This document shows positions 38,154 through 49,500 of a stretch of DNA of 64,000 bases, one piece after another; position 1 is the stretch's first letter, and every line of letters starts with the position of its first letter. The stretch comes from Odiellus spinosus (taxonomy: Eukaryota > Arthropoda > Arachnida > Opiliones > Phalangiidae). Under the pieces are notes generated by a model. The model had not been told where the DNA came from and searched no databases. It saw only the letters and a list, made by a program, of their open reading frames with translations. The translations under genes were made by a program, and so were the position numbers. The stretch covers positions 10,526,190 to 10,590,189 of the forward strand of contig OY987236.1 in the NCBI GenBank assembly GCA_963920705.1. Reading direction: 5' to 3'.

Positions 38154-38353
38154 ACATAGTTTTCAGTAAAGGGGCAAAAGATAATTCCACCCCTCTTACC
38201 CAGCTTTGCTTTCATTCCCAGGTTGCCAGGAGCTTGTGAGTGCAGTTCAGAACAGATCAGTTTCAAAACTGAACTCTAGCCTTTCCCTCTGCACTCACAA
38301 GTGGTTGGCAACATGGGGGGAACGGCACTTACCCACTTTAGTGAAAACTATGT
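38154..38353. mobile_element. TIR element between the putative first exon and the x16-like gene
   Basis: ACATAGTTTTCAGTAAAGGG and CCACTTTAGTGAAAACTATG T are inverted ends; inner arms CTTGTGAGTGCAG and CTGCACTCACAAG are also inverted. About 200 bp. Confidence 0.82.
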
Positions 38354-38569
38354 ATTCTACGAACCATGTTTAACTCAGGCTGCGTGATCCTTCTATCTCA
38401 TACCTTGGTGATGACCACCATATATTGGACATTTTTGCTAATTTTCAACATTCACTGTACAAAAAATATTGACGTCACGTCTCTTTTCTCTCCCCCCCCC
38501 CCCGCCAATATCACATTATAACTATTTAATATCTTTCTGGAGCACACAAAATATATCCGTTACAGATAT

Positions 38570-38815
38570 GAAAGACTAAAACCCATAGAACTACGCAAGA
38601 ACTTTGAATGGTAACGCAGGCATGGTACTTCTTAGGATGAGAATCTGCTTCTACCCTGGTAACGTGATAAAATCTGAAGGACTAAAACCCATAGAACCAT
38701 GCAAGAACTTTGACTGGTAACGCAGGCATGGTACTTCCAAAAATAAATAGAATTCTATTCTATTTATTTTTCGTTCTTCTTACGATGAGAATCTGCTTCT
38801 ACGTTATAAAATCTG
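38570..38815. repeat. Direct duplication of ~105 bp, one copy interrupted by a palindrome
   Basis: GACTAAAACCCATAGAAC ... GAGAATCTGCTTCTAC ... ATAAAATCTG occurs twice in tandem. The second copy contains an extra ~43 bp centred on AATAGAATTCTATTC, a near-perfect palindrome with AAATAAATAG arms, absent from the first. Confidence 0.82.
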
Positions 38816-39685
38816 TACCATCCCTCATACCGGATGGTTTTAAAATCCATTAGGCTTTCATTCACAGCGAGTCACTGCGGGTTGGCCTCACATTACATTT
38901 TTCTGAATATAGGAAAATACCAAAGGTACTGTTAGTCCTTGGTTCATTTTTAAATGTGAAAAATATAATTTAATGGCATCAGCATAGCTGGTTTTCAATG
39001 TTCTTGTGTGCATCTATCGGTTCTCAGTAGTCAAAAAGGCAACATCTTTTAACTTAATTGTGACTGTAGTTTAGGGAGTCTTGAAATATAGGGAAGGTAT
39101 TATGATTGTGACAATGGAGTGAAAGGGAGTATATAAGATGGCGTACATCTTGTTAAACTATGTATTTCCCTCCCCAATCTTCCTTCACTTTATTGGCTTG
39201 ACAATGGCTCTTCGAACCAAAAAATAAAGTTGTTAGGCCATTATTGCAATGCTAGGAATGATTCTTCCACCCTAAGCCTTGGCCATTCAATTTTCATACA
39301 AGGCTTCTTCCGTCGATTTTGCTATACTTATTAAAATAAATATACTTGGTACTTACATAATTAGCTTGGAGAAAGGTTTATCTTGACTCTTTTCAAACTT
39401 TTGGGTGAAAATGAAACATTTTGATAATTGCAATAAAACTAAAAGAGGTAAAAACATCACACGAGGTCGGTGTAAAACTATAACGGTCGGAAATGACGTA
39501 AATTTGCTACTCGAATTTACGATAGGTGGCGTCGTGGCGAGATTTCAGCGTATGATCCTTTTCTTTGTACTGCCAGGCTGCGGCATTGCGCCAATTTTTC
39601 CTCATTTGCATTCGTAATATTTAATTCACTTATATAATTAGAAAGTCGAACAGTTTTGATTATCAACGTGACTAGATTCCTCATC

Positions 39686-40030
39686 GTAAGTAATTATAAT
39701 CTTTATATGTTTCAGTAAAAATGCTGGTAAATATTTGTATGGAAAAGATGAAAAATATTGGAAATTGTTTTAGGCCTTAGCCACATTTCAAATTTTAATT
39801 TAGGGATAATGATGAATTGATGTGATGATAATCCTTGATTCACGTATGATGAATCATGATTAAACAACTATTCATTTTATTGATTCATCCATGGATGATC
39901 CATATAGTATTTTATCATAATCCTTAAAATGCGTGTAGCCAAGAGTCTAGATCAATTTTTAGGGTTTTAGTCTCATTTCTCATTCTCTTACTAACTTAAG
40001 AACCTTTGATTTCCATAAGAATCCACGACT
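39686..40030 (+). other. Probable 5' UTR intron and leader of the x16-like gene
   Basis: A strong donor GTAAGTAA at 39686 precedes the ATG by about 345 bp. Candidate acceptors lie at 40002 (after a CTAAC branch-like motif) and 40019. The transcript probably starts between about 39400 and 39680. This is inferred from splice signals only. Confidence 0.45.
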
Positions 40031-40245
40031 ATGTCGTCTCGCTATAGAGACAGTTGCCCACTAGACTGTAAAGTCTACGTTGGTGATTTGGGCAACAGTG
40101 GAACGAAACACGAAATAGAAGAGGCGTTTTCGTATTACGGACCCTTGCGCAGTGTTTGGGTAGCTAGAAACCCACCGGGATTCGCTTTCGTCGAATTTGA
40201 AGACACGAGAGATGCTAGGGACGCTTCCAGAGCCCTAGATGGGAA
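40031..40245 (+). CDS. x16: x16/SRSF7-like exon 1 (RRM)
   Basis: ATG in context GACTATGTCG. Encodes [20 protein letters not shown] and on through the RNP1 motif to RALDG plus two bases of a Lys codon. Donor GTAAGT at 40246; the intron is only 70 bp. Confidence 0.95.
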
Positions 40246-42781
40246 GTAAGTTAGATTAAAAGAAATTTAAATACTTCAGCAAACTCTACTTATTCACAAT
40301 TTATTTTGACTTTAGAATATTATGTGGTAGAAGGGTACGAGTCGAACTATCTACTGGAAAGTCCAGACACAATTTCCGCGGACCCCCACCTCGTCCTTTC
40401 CATCCAGAGGATAGATGTTATGACTGTGGGGAGCGCGGGCATTATGCCCGAGACTGCAAGAGAGTGAGCCGTCGCTACAGAAGTGGAGGATCTAGCAGGT
40501 GCTATAAACTATTAAGTTTTTCTTTTCATAACTTTACATTATTTTTTATCATTTTTAAAGTATTTTCAATTGGTAGAGAATCTAGTTTTAGGTTATTTTT
40601 TAGAACGCATTTCCAAAGTATATTTTAGGTCTCATCAGTGAAATAGATGTTCAATATTGCTTTTAGGAAGGGAAGGGTTAAATAATTTTTGCGCTAAGCG
40701 GATAATTTTCAAATTGATAAAACAATTAAAGCAAAACTTCGAAATCCAATAGCCGATCATTGGGATTGAATTTTGATTTATTAAATTTAAAAAAAAGTTT
40801 AACCGCTATTTCTTAGCATAGTTGTAAGGATTTATAAGAGTTTATAAACTCTTAATAATAATAATCATATTAATAAGAAGAATTAGAAAAAAATTAAATA
40901 AAATGGTTGAATCCTGACAATATCTTGTAGGCTAAAATTGCTGAGCTCTCACACGTGATTGGGTGCATTCCTCAGCCCTCGCCTCATCCGTTAGAACCTC
41001 GCAAAATTAAAGCGAACAAAAAAGAGTAGTCCCGACTCAGCTAGTCAGCCCGAGCAAACGTATCCTCAGCCACACGCTCAGCTGCGAGTCGAGAAGTTGT
41101 AAAGAATTTCAAATAACGTAACCCACCCTCCTCTCTCTCTTTGTGACTCACTATCGAGCGTCTACTCTGCTCAGCTCAGCTCGGCTGGCATCAGGGTTTA
41201 ATCGTCACATTGGGGGTTCGACAAATGAGTCCACACACATCCTAGTTCGTTCGTCTCAGTCTGACTCGACGCACACGCACGAGCGTCTCGGCGGCTAGCT
41301 CTACTCTCAGGGCTTTTAATGATCTCTACCCTGCGAATTTACGCCTAGAATTCATTCTTATTTCGTCAGATCAGTCTTGTTTTTATCATTAGAAAAACAA
41401 AAAACAAATAACCATTTGTGCCGATAAATTAAAGAGGTTAAGCAACGTCGCTTATCATTGAAACGAGAATATCTGGCATTAAGCATTCTTAAAAACTAGG
41501 TCTGTTCAAATAGTGAAATTTCAAACCATGGTAAATCCCTTTTCAAAAACCGAATTGATTTATGCGTGAAAATGAGTCGGGTGAACTGGAAAGTCTTATC
41601 TCGAATCAGTTCAAATTGATTCGGCTTCAATATTGGTCTGAAATTGATTTTGGATAGACTAGTGGGAAAGTAGTAAAATATTTCTAAACTACGCATGGCA
41701 AACCTTTTTACCAATATTCCTGTTTCAATATTGAAAAGGTTTTTGCTTAATGTCTTCGTTGTTAAAAAGCTGATTGGCTCAAAGGTTTCTCAAAAATATA
41801 GGCACAAATGTTTATTTGCAACAACATAAAGGTAAGTCTGATAGAAAAATTGTTCCTCAATGAACAGTTTTTTTAACAGAAACAAAATATACGCGCAGCA
41901 CAATCCAAATGTCCAGCCGATAACCCAAAAATGATAACTGCATTTATAGCTATGACGATTTTAAATATTTGAGAGCTAATAAGTGTCGATGATTTTTCAA
42001 TCGTACATACAAAAAAAAGGCTGAAGAACCCCTTTAAAAAAATTCTAAATAATGCATGAGGAAGAATTTCTTTAATTTTTTACTAACAGCAATGTTTTTT
42101 CCCCCTCAATATTAAGTTACTTTAGCTTGTCTAGATTTGTACCGTCATACTCATCCCAATTTTTTGTGCCGCTTCTTATTTGCGCTATCTATGGGGAAAA
42201 ATCTTAGTAGATCGAGGCGATCAAGAAGTCGAAGCCGAAGCCACGGAGGACGATCGGCCAGTCGAAGTCATAGTCGATCCCGCAGCAGATCACCCAGAGG
42301 AGGAAGCCGAAGCCGTTCTCAATCCGGTTCAAGGGGAAGGTTAATATCTGTCTAATGAGAGGGGCAGATTACTGATAGTGTCCACTCTTGAGAAAGAGAG
42401 ATGGATAAGTTTTAGAACTTAAAACTTATTGTTTTGCTAAACACCGTTGATTAACTGTATAGAAAAAACCCTAAAGTTTGAAAATAATCTAATTATTAAT
42501 CGGATTTGATCGGATTAACTTTTAAAAAGAATCTATTTGTGATCAGCTCCACGTAATCATGATTACGTGGAGCATTAATCAAGCCGATAAAAAATTTGAT
42601 CAGTTGAATGTGAGGAATTTGAGTTGACAATTCAGAAGTAAACTGCCCCTCAGTTCAAATATTTTCTTACGAACTCTTACTAATAATCCGTTGCTTCGTT
42701 AGTCGATCGCCAAAGGATCGTCGTTCGCCATCACGGTCACCGCGTAACTCTCCCGCTGATCGAAATGGAGACGTAAACTAA
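40031..42781 (+). CDS. x16: SR splicing factor with RRM, CCHC zinc knuckle and RS domain (x16/9G8, SRSF7-like), complete
   Basis: Nuclear pre-mRNA splicing regulator that binds exonic enhancers and recruits the spliceosome. Coding exons 40031-40245, 40316-40498, 42208-42339 and 42703-42781; all GT-AG introns with matching phases; 202 residues. RRM at about residues 10-83 with RNP2 VYVGDL and RNP1 PGFAFVEF; the NPPGFAF block is typical of the SRSF3/7 subgroup. A CX2CX4HX4C zinc knuckle (Cys106, Cys109, His114, Cys119; [14 protein letters not shown]) marks 9G8/x16 rather than SRSF3. RS/SR dipeptides run from about 131 to 193 and the end is NGDVN, resembling SRSF7. The start ATG is the first of the conserved frame; a likely 5' UTR exon ends at 39685. 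The long second intron (1.7 kb) is where a poison exon would be expected in this autoregulated family; I could not define one. Confidence 0.95.
40316..40498 (+). CDS. x16: x16/SRSF7-like exon 2 (RRM end and zinc knuckle)
   Basis: Acceptor TTTAG before 40316. Reads [20 protein letters not shown], then [11 protein letters not shown] and the zinc knuckle [14 protein letters not shown]. Ends SGGSS plus two bases of a split Ser codon; donor GTGC at 40499. Confidence 0.95.
42208..42339 (+). CDS. x16: x16/SRSF7-like exon 3 (RS domain)
   Basis: Acceptor TCTTAG before 42208, donor GTTAAT at 42340. Encodes 43 residues almost wholly of Arg-Ser repeats, starting [20 protein letters not shown]. An upstream ATG at 42137 in the same frame is intron sequence. 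The RS dipeptides are the target of SR kinases in this family. Confidence 0.94.
42703..42781 (+). CDS. x16: x16/SRSF7-like exon 4 and stop
   Basis: Acceptor TCGTTAG before 42703 completes the split Ser codon. Reads [25 protein letters not shown], then TAA at 42779. Too short to be found by ORF length alone; supported by phase and by the SR-family ending. Confidence 0.93.
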
Positions 42782-43145
42782 TAATGTTTGCGTTGACTCG
42801 ACGAATCATCATTAACTGTGTATTTTTGACATTTTTGAAACCTTTTAGGGGGTAAGAAACATATTAGACCTAATTTCGTGACCATCCCAAATTATTTTGT
42901 TCTTATTATATATGTACTAATTGAATTCGTCCCCAGAAAGTAACGGGACATTAAATATTTCTTTTACTCTCGGTGAGAATCTGGATTAAAATAGTAAAGT
43001 TTTAAAACGTAAACTTTTTAATAAGAGCTAATAACCAGGGACCATTTTTTTCCCCATTCAATTGTAATAACTTGATTATAAATATGGATAACATTTACCC
43101 ATCCCTGACAAAATTAATCTTATTGTGAATTGAATTCATTGAGTG

Positions 43146-43151
43146 AATAAA
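43146..43151 (+). promoter_or_regulatory. Candidate poly(A) signal of the x16-like gene
   Basis: AATAAA 365 bp downstream of the stop, the first clear hexamer on this strand after the coding end. It would give a 3' UTR of typical length. Confidence 0.5.
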
Positions 43152-43261
43152 CCGACGTTTCATCAATTTTAAAATGTGAGGTTTCATTTTCTATGTTGGC
43201 ATAGATTAGGGTGTGTCAGTACACGGTAGCGTGACTGACAATCCGTTTTTTCATGACTGCC

Positions 43262-43425
43262 TAATTTACTGGCGGACTTGAGGAGCTAATCACTCTAGGA
43301 TTACCTGTACACAAATTATGTGTAACCATTTTAGCACTGTCAAAGGTGGGGATTTAATATATTACGCATAATCGTTTTAGGACAGTCAAAGGTACACTGA
43401 TGACGCAGAGTGACTAGCCTCTTGG
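43262..43425. mobile_element. MITE family G copy
   Basis: GAGGAGCTAATCACTCTAGG at the left and CAGAGTGACTAGCCTC at the right are inverted. The interior has two similar halves, each with ATTTTAGCACTGTCAAAGG or its variant. In the 3' flank of the x16-like gene. Confidence 0.78.
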
Positions 43426-44697
43426 AAGACTAGCAGAAAAGATATGTAAATACTAGACATGTTTATATGTTTGGGAGAGATGGCGAGTACATATTTTTCG
43501 AACAATTCCAATATTTGTAGTTCTTAATTTTACTGTTATAAATGGGTTGGAGTTCAATATTTATAACTTGAGATAATCCTTAAAGATGGATTATTCCAAT
43601 GCAGTACTGGTATAGGTTGATGGACTAATTGTACTTAGTACACGCTCAACATGGTAGACATCACCTAGGCTACAATATATTTAAATCAGTTTCTTGTACA
43701 TATTTCAACAGTAAAGACTGATGCACACTAATTTTTTCCTCTTTCATAAATTAAGACGCTTAGAGTACTCGAAAGCACTCATTTACGTAAAAGGGAACAT
43801 CTGAGCTAAGACCATCTGTTATATTATCTATGATGTGTCTTTCCATGATGCCAGCATTTTCTTTTATTTTTTTTGTAAGTAGCCAAAAAAGAGCCAGCAC
43901 ATTCATTCTGGCTCTAAAATCATGGCAGCAGACCTTTAGGTTAAACTGATATGTTCCCTGTTACATAAATGAGTCCCTGATGTAGGTAATATCTAAAATC
44001 TATTAAAACGACGGAAGGGCAGAGTACAACTGGTTTTTGAAAGTAAAGTAGCTTCATACTTAATAACGTTTGCTAAAATTGGGTCTTGCACTTCGATTCA
44101 GGGTGTATCAAAACTGAAGTCTTCTAAATACTTAATTACGGTTTCTCCTTTTTTTACTGAAGAATTTCCCATAACACAAAATTTCTAAAGTTAATTCATA
44201 CATACTTCGAGTATGAACAAGTCATAATTATTATCACAATTGCCAAAAATTTGGTTATTTGAGATTCCCCGACTTTTCCTTATCATCTGAGCACTTCAAC
44301 CAAACTAAACGAGTATATCATACTACGTCTTCCCTTAAATTCACTGGTACAAACTATCTTTTCAAGGCTTTCGATCTTCGTGACACCATTCCTATAGATT
44401 TTAGCCTATTTCCCCAGTTTTCCCTGATATTTCTCCTTAATTAAAAATTCGCCAGGTTTCTATGGTACTCCCTAATCTGGAGAGTAAAGCAGGAGGTTCC
44501 TGAAGTAAATTTTCCAATTACTACAATCAACCTATGTATCCTTTTAAGCCTACTTTAGAGTAAGAAATTAAATTTCTAGCCCTTTTTTTTTTAAGTGGAT
44601 AGGTAAATCTAGAAAAACCTTGCTAATCACGTTTAAAAAAAGGGGGCCCTGTCTTGAGAGAGAAAATCCGCCAACTACACATCTAAAGACATACAAG

Positions 44698-44703
44698 TTT
44701 TAT
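44698..44703 (-). promoter_or_regulatory. Candidate poly(A) signal of the Rbp1-like gene
   Basis: AATAAA on the minus strand about 500 bp beyond the stop codon. Plausible, but other A-rich variants lie nearby. Confidence 0.4.
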
Positions 44704-45205
44704 TTCTAGATTAAGAAAAAAAATAGTTTTGTTTGTCAAATATGGTATGAACCCTGATGTATAATCTTCCGCTAGTACGAAAGACTCAAACCATCAATGT
44801 AATGTTGTTAATTTCTCAAAGTTGAAATTACATTTAATGATATGAGTACAGTTAAGTTGTCACGTAATACAAATTTTGCGAGGACACCCACAAAAAAACC
44901 AAAAAAAGGATGAAGGAGAGCTACATGTAAATGTTAAAAAAAGTTTAAAACAAGCTTATTTTTTTTTGATCTTCCAAGTTCGTTATCAACCTTATAACTG
45001 AAGGTTTTGGTCTTTCGAAAATCAGCGTTGATTCAATTGTAATTAGAAAATTAGAGAGAAAAATTCGATATTTAAAGTCCCGAATGTTAAGTCTCTCTTA
45101 CATAAATCCGAGTAAGTGAAAATTACGATTTTGGTTATTTTTGTGGAGGATAAACAAAAATGTCGGATAAGGTTTTTTTTTTTTTTTAAATGGAACTCCT
45201 TTCTT

Positions 45206-45293
45206 TTAACGTCGGTCTCTCGAGAGCGATCTGCTCAAACTGCGACGTGGGCTTCTGGAACGGCTGCGAGAACGACTTCGGGAATAACGACGC
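45206..45293 (-). CDS. Rbp1: Rbp1/SRSF3-like terminal coding exon (RS tail)
   Basis: Acceptor CTGTTTAG adjoins 45293. Completes a split Arg codon, then [28 protein letters not shown] and TAA at 45208-45206. Phase 2 to 1 joining with exon 2 is exact, so no further coding exon is required, though a skipped exon in the 3.4-kb intron remains possible. Confidence 0.92.
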
Positions 45294-47217
45294 CTAAACA
45301 GAAGAGAAAACAAACATCAAATGTCAAAAGAGTAATTTACAATGAGAAGCAGACACATTTTCCAAATAAATCTAAGCTTATATCGCTCTGAAGCTTAAGC
45401 GTTATTTTTGGTTTTATGCGTGGTTTATCAGATTTTTGGTAAGATAAGGGTATATTGACTCGTGAAGAACTTATGATACCCAAGAATATAGGGAAGATCC
45501 TATGAAAAAACTATGGGATCGTTTTGAAACCTTCTGGGTCAGTTTACATCAATGTATGTTCCGCTATAAATTTGAGTATTTATTCTTAAAAACGCCAAGT
45601 CATTGCTTACTTTCTAAATCTTAAGCTGGGTTATGTTGAGGTCACTAAAGCTGCGTTCACATTAGACTTTGAAACCATTGTGGAAAGGTCAAATTATAAA
45701 GTTTTGGGGTCGATAGTTTGCTCAGAATATGAGAAAAAACTGAATCTTTAGTCAAATATGTTCAGTTTAAAATAATTATTACAATTAAAACGTCAATCTA
45801 TCAAACATTTCCTTGACCTATACCGAAATGTTTCATTTCCCTAATCATTTCAGCTCATTTTTAAATTCTGATTTTTAGGCCTAGTGTTCCAATTTCCTGA
45901 ACGAACTCAGTCTTCCTACATTCTAGAGTTTCATTAATGTGTTCTTTTAATGTAGTTGCGTTTACCAAATGACAAGCCTTCCCTAGTCTCATCAACGATG
46001 TTAAAACACTCCCACGTGGAGGACCAAATTGTATACCACGTAGAAGAGGCTTTGCAATTTCCTACCTAAAAGCCACTACTAAATTTTCCAGTTTTTGAAA
46101 CCAAAAAACCATACCCACGCATAAAACAAACCAAAAATCTTTGGGTTTTAATTTTTAAACCAACTAAAACCGATATACCATCGATACGAGCTTAATTTTA
46201 TATGAAAAACTGACACAACAACTTAACCACTAAATTAAAAAGAATCGAAAAGGATAAAAAACACAAGAAACACGTAAAGTATGATAAAATTAATAACCGT
46301 CTTAACTTTAAGAAAGAAAACACAGCATACTTATATAATCTGTCATTTTACGGGCCCTTTTTTTTAATTAATAATAAAAATAATTTCCCATAAGATAAGA
46401 AAAAATAAAAAGAAAGAAAGCAAACGTAACCTGCGATGTACGTGTTGATATTTTGTAAGAGAAAATTTGAGAATGGCCTGATGCTTGAAGCATTGGAAAT
46501 ATAAACGGCGGCGCTGGCGGGACAAGGTGTTTTGTTTGGTTTGGTTTTTTGGTCTGAGATACTAGTTTTGATTGATTTAAGAGGTGAGGTGACTGAGAGT
46601 CGTGAGATGGTGGTGAGATTTGATTTTTAGAAGCTAATGTTGCCTTTGTTTTACAAACTTATAGAAGCGAGAGATGGTTTGTTTGTTTTTTTTTCGGAGA
46701 GATGCCGAGAAGTATAGCGAGCGGCGGTTGGGTGAAATGTGTAGCAAATTTGGTCTGTCGCGGCGGCGCCGTTTAATATTTATTCGCGGCCAGTTGCGAT
46801 AGTTGTTTATCGTAGATGTAGTAGTAGAAGTTGTAGTAGGATGATGGATTTTGGATTTTTATAGATTTGAGATTGAGGAAGAGAAGATATGGTGATATTT
46901 GTGTGCGGAGAGTCGATAGTACCGCTACTACTACAGCTGATTTTGTTTGATTTTTATCAGTTTTGGCTACGAGATGTCATGGCCCCCAGATTTAAATCTG
47001 AATTCGGCACATTTTACGACCATTTTTTTATAAAGTTTTGATCGATGGGACAGAAGATTTTGTTTAAATCGCAGAGAGTAGGCTTTAGGAGCCTTTTTCA
47101 CCCTGGAGGTGTTGGGATAGGTGATAGATGCGATACCCTGAAATGCGGTTATCAGTCTTTGGTTATTATTTCGACAACTTTTCATTTCAATTTCTACTGT
47201 AAGAACTAAGTTTTGTT

Positions 47218-47254
<37 letters not shown>

Positions 47255-49149
47255 GAATGACTAGCGCATTTGGCTAAAATTTTAACTTTTAATTTATCTC
47301 TCGAACCCGCGTACCATCATCCGAATAATTTAATTTTTAAGCATTACACGAAGCTAAATTTTGGAAATTTAATCGCGATGAATAATTAACGTTCTTAAAC
47401 GTATCGCTACTAAAATATTTTGGCCTAAAGGTTTTTGAAATAAGTCTAACACCATCATCAGAGTATAGAAATTGAGAATTTCTTTGAAAAGGTTGAAGAT
47501 ATTATTAGTTATTAATTAACAAGACTGACAGTTCATCGCAGTTATTGTAAACTTTTGTCAGAATTCCTTTCCTCAGCTGAAAATAACTGCTATGCCATCT
47601 TTTAATTAACAACTAATATCAGAGTTATTTTAAAAACCCATCAAGCCTTTTTTTAATTTTATTACGTGCCAAATGAGCTACGCTTCAAGGAGATATTAAA
47701 ACATTTAAAAGAGGTTATTGCCTTACACTGAGAATGAATTCTAACAACTTCTGTAAAATAGACCCAATTCATCAACAAAAAACTAACTGAGAAAGTAGGC
47801 TTAGCGAGGGAGATTAATTTCACACAGTTCCAAAGAGCAACGACTAAAGAGTGAAGTTCCTAATATTAGTTTTTACTAAAGCAGGGAGCCCAGTGATAAA
47901 TTTCAATTCTTTAAATGGAGGAGGGGACAACAGTGAAACTTTACGTATCCCCCTCTGAGTACGTGTGGATATTATAATTTATCCAGCGTGGGAGATGACA
48001 CTGGGGTAAGAGATCTTTCTTCACAAATGAGAGAACTGACCTCGCCCAAACTATTGAGATTTTGGTTGAGCTCCCTACCCCTTTAGGATTGTGCAAAGCA
48101 ATATACAAATCTCGGATAATAGGGTTTGTTTCTGTGGATTACACAAAATAATAGGATTTTATAGGATATTTCAAATGCATATAGGATAATATAGGACATG
48201 TATGGAAACGTAAGAATTCCTAGGAAATATAGGACCATTGGGATGCCCGCTAAAAGGGCTACATTAGATTACATCCCTCTATCTCAAAACCTCTTCAAGT
48301 TTGGATATATTCCAATTTTTCTCTCCGTTAGACACACAAAGGTACTGGCAACGTTGGAATAACTATATAGTGAATACTCCCCAGAACTGTGGCTTAGCCT
48401 CTTACATTTAATTGAAAATTATTTTTGTTAATGAAGCTAGTTTAGCTTTAACAATAAGATATTTATCAAAATTACTGGTTGTTAGACTTCATACTTCAGT
48501 TGAGGCCTCAAAAAACCTTATAGCTCTAGATATGATCTCAGCAATCTCATTTAAATTGGGGGCAAAGGGCAAGTATTCTGATCAGATACTTGTAATAGTT
48601 AACGCGTACGCATCTTGTACAGTTAAAGAGTTATTGATATCAATAAATTGTATTTTTTGCCGCAATGGTAAGCCTGAATTCTACATTAGCGAAAAGTAAA
48701 GACGCATTTATATATAAACAGATTACATACCTGGGAGGTGGAGGAGGGGCCCTTCTACCCCCTCCGCCGCCGCCACCACCGCCTCCGGAACCACCACTAC
48801 CACCACCTCGTCTCGATCTACCATGAGACATTTCGACTCTTACTCTAGTGCCGCACAAACGACTGAAAAGGAAAAAAAAAAATTATAAAGAAACTGTAAT
48901 AAAACAAACACGACACATTTAGATATCTTGAAAAACCTACGTTCCATCCATAGCTCGACAAGCATCCTCAGCATCACGAGGATCTTCAAATTCGACAAAA
49001 GCGAAACCAGGAGGGTTTCGGGCTACCCAAGTGTTTCTCAAGGGTCCAAATTTGCCAAAAACCGCTTCAATTTCGTGTTTAGCGGCTCCACTACCAAGAT
49101 TTCCGATGTAAACCTTGCAGTCCAAATTCCACTCCCTATACCTAGCCAT
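45206..49149 (-). CDS. Rbp1: Small SR splicing factor, Rbp1/SRSF3-like, complete
   Basis: Nuclear splicing regulator of the SRSF3 subgroup. Coding exons on the minus strand: 49149-48941, 48862-48731 and 45293-45206; GT-AG and phase-consistent; 142 residues, close to the size of fly Rbp1. RRM at about residues 7-81 with RNP2 VYIGNL and RNP1 PGFAFVEF. The opening [20 protein letters not shown] and the later GTRVRVEMS...GRSR are hallmark Rbp1 sequences. A glycine-rich linker with a run of ten Gly and then APPPPP replaces the zinc knuckle. The last exon gives [17 protein letters not shown] and ends SRDRR. The start is the ATG at 49149; the longer ORF beginning at 49179 runs back through the acceptor CAG at 49163-49165 and is not used. 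The 3.4-kb last intron may hide an alternative or poison exon. Confidence 0.94.
46480..46980. other. GC-richer, GTGAG-rich island in the long Rbp1-like intron
   Basis: Contains GGCGGCGCTGGCGGGAC and CGCGGCGGCGCCG within an otherwise AT-rich 3.4-kb intron, with many GTGAG words. It resembles an internal promoter or leader exon region. No coding frame was supported. Confidence 0.3.
47222..47254. repeat. Poly-T tract (33 T) in the long Rbp1-like intron
   Basis: Uninterrupted T run, which reads as poly-A on the minus strand. A similar tract of about 30 lies at 4258-4287. Could be retroposon tails; no body was recognised. Confidence 0.7.
48731..48862 (-). CDS. Rbp1: Rbp1/SRSF3-like coding exon 2 (RRM end, Gly-rich linker)
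   Basis: Acceptor TTTTCAG adjoins 48862 and donor GTATGT follows 48731. Reads [20 protein letters not shown], then the poly-Gly stretch and RRAPPPPP. The GGN codon run makes a local GC-rich spike in an AT-rich region and may vary in length between individuals. Confidence 0.93.
48941..49149 (-). CDS. Rbp1: Rbp1/SRSF3-like coding exon 1 (RRM)
   Basis: The exon starts at 49162 after a long pyrimidine tract and CAG; translation starts at 49149. It encodes 69 residues plus two bases of a Thr codon. Donor GTAGGT follows at 48940. Over the aligned 62 RRM residues it shares 44 with the convergent x16-like gene. Confidence 0.95.
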
Positions 49150-49162
49150 ATCTTCGTCTCTC

Positions 49163-49500
49163 CTGAAAAAAAAGGCCATTGCGAGTTAGAAAATAAAGGT
49201 TAACGAGGTGACGCTAAGGCTTACGGCATATTGAAAATCAATAATTAGGCCCCGGCCTGGTATTTTAACACAATGATAAATCAGAAACTGCTAAGCCTTG
49301 GTGGGCGTTGAAGAACAGTCGCGTCCGCGTTGTTGAATCGAAATAAATCTCTAGATTACTCGGGAAAACTTACCTACGCTTTTTAAAAGCTACCAATTTC
49401 GGAGATATAAAAACGAAATTGTTAACTCGGCGTAAGTATTAAAAGGGATCGCTAAAAAATACGACGTCCTAAAGTTCTGAGGACAAAGAATTTCGATTCT
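49163..49500 (-). other. 5' UTR exon and intron of the Rbp1-like gene
   Basis: On the minus strand a donor GTAAGT lies at 49373-49368 and the coding exon's acceptor at 49165-49163, giving a 211-bp intron in the leader. The leader exon therefore ends at 49374; its start is unknown. A second possible upstream leader exon ends at a GTGAGTAAG donor near 51149 after a TTAG acceptor near 51207. Confidence 0.55.

Larger units (their letters stand above)
42790..45205. other. Convergent intergenic spacer between the two SR genes
   Basis: Holds the 3' UTRs of both genes, the family G MITE at 43262-43425 and a CCTGAC-type repeat unit near 44265-44430. No further coding sequence seen. Confidence 0.5.
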
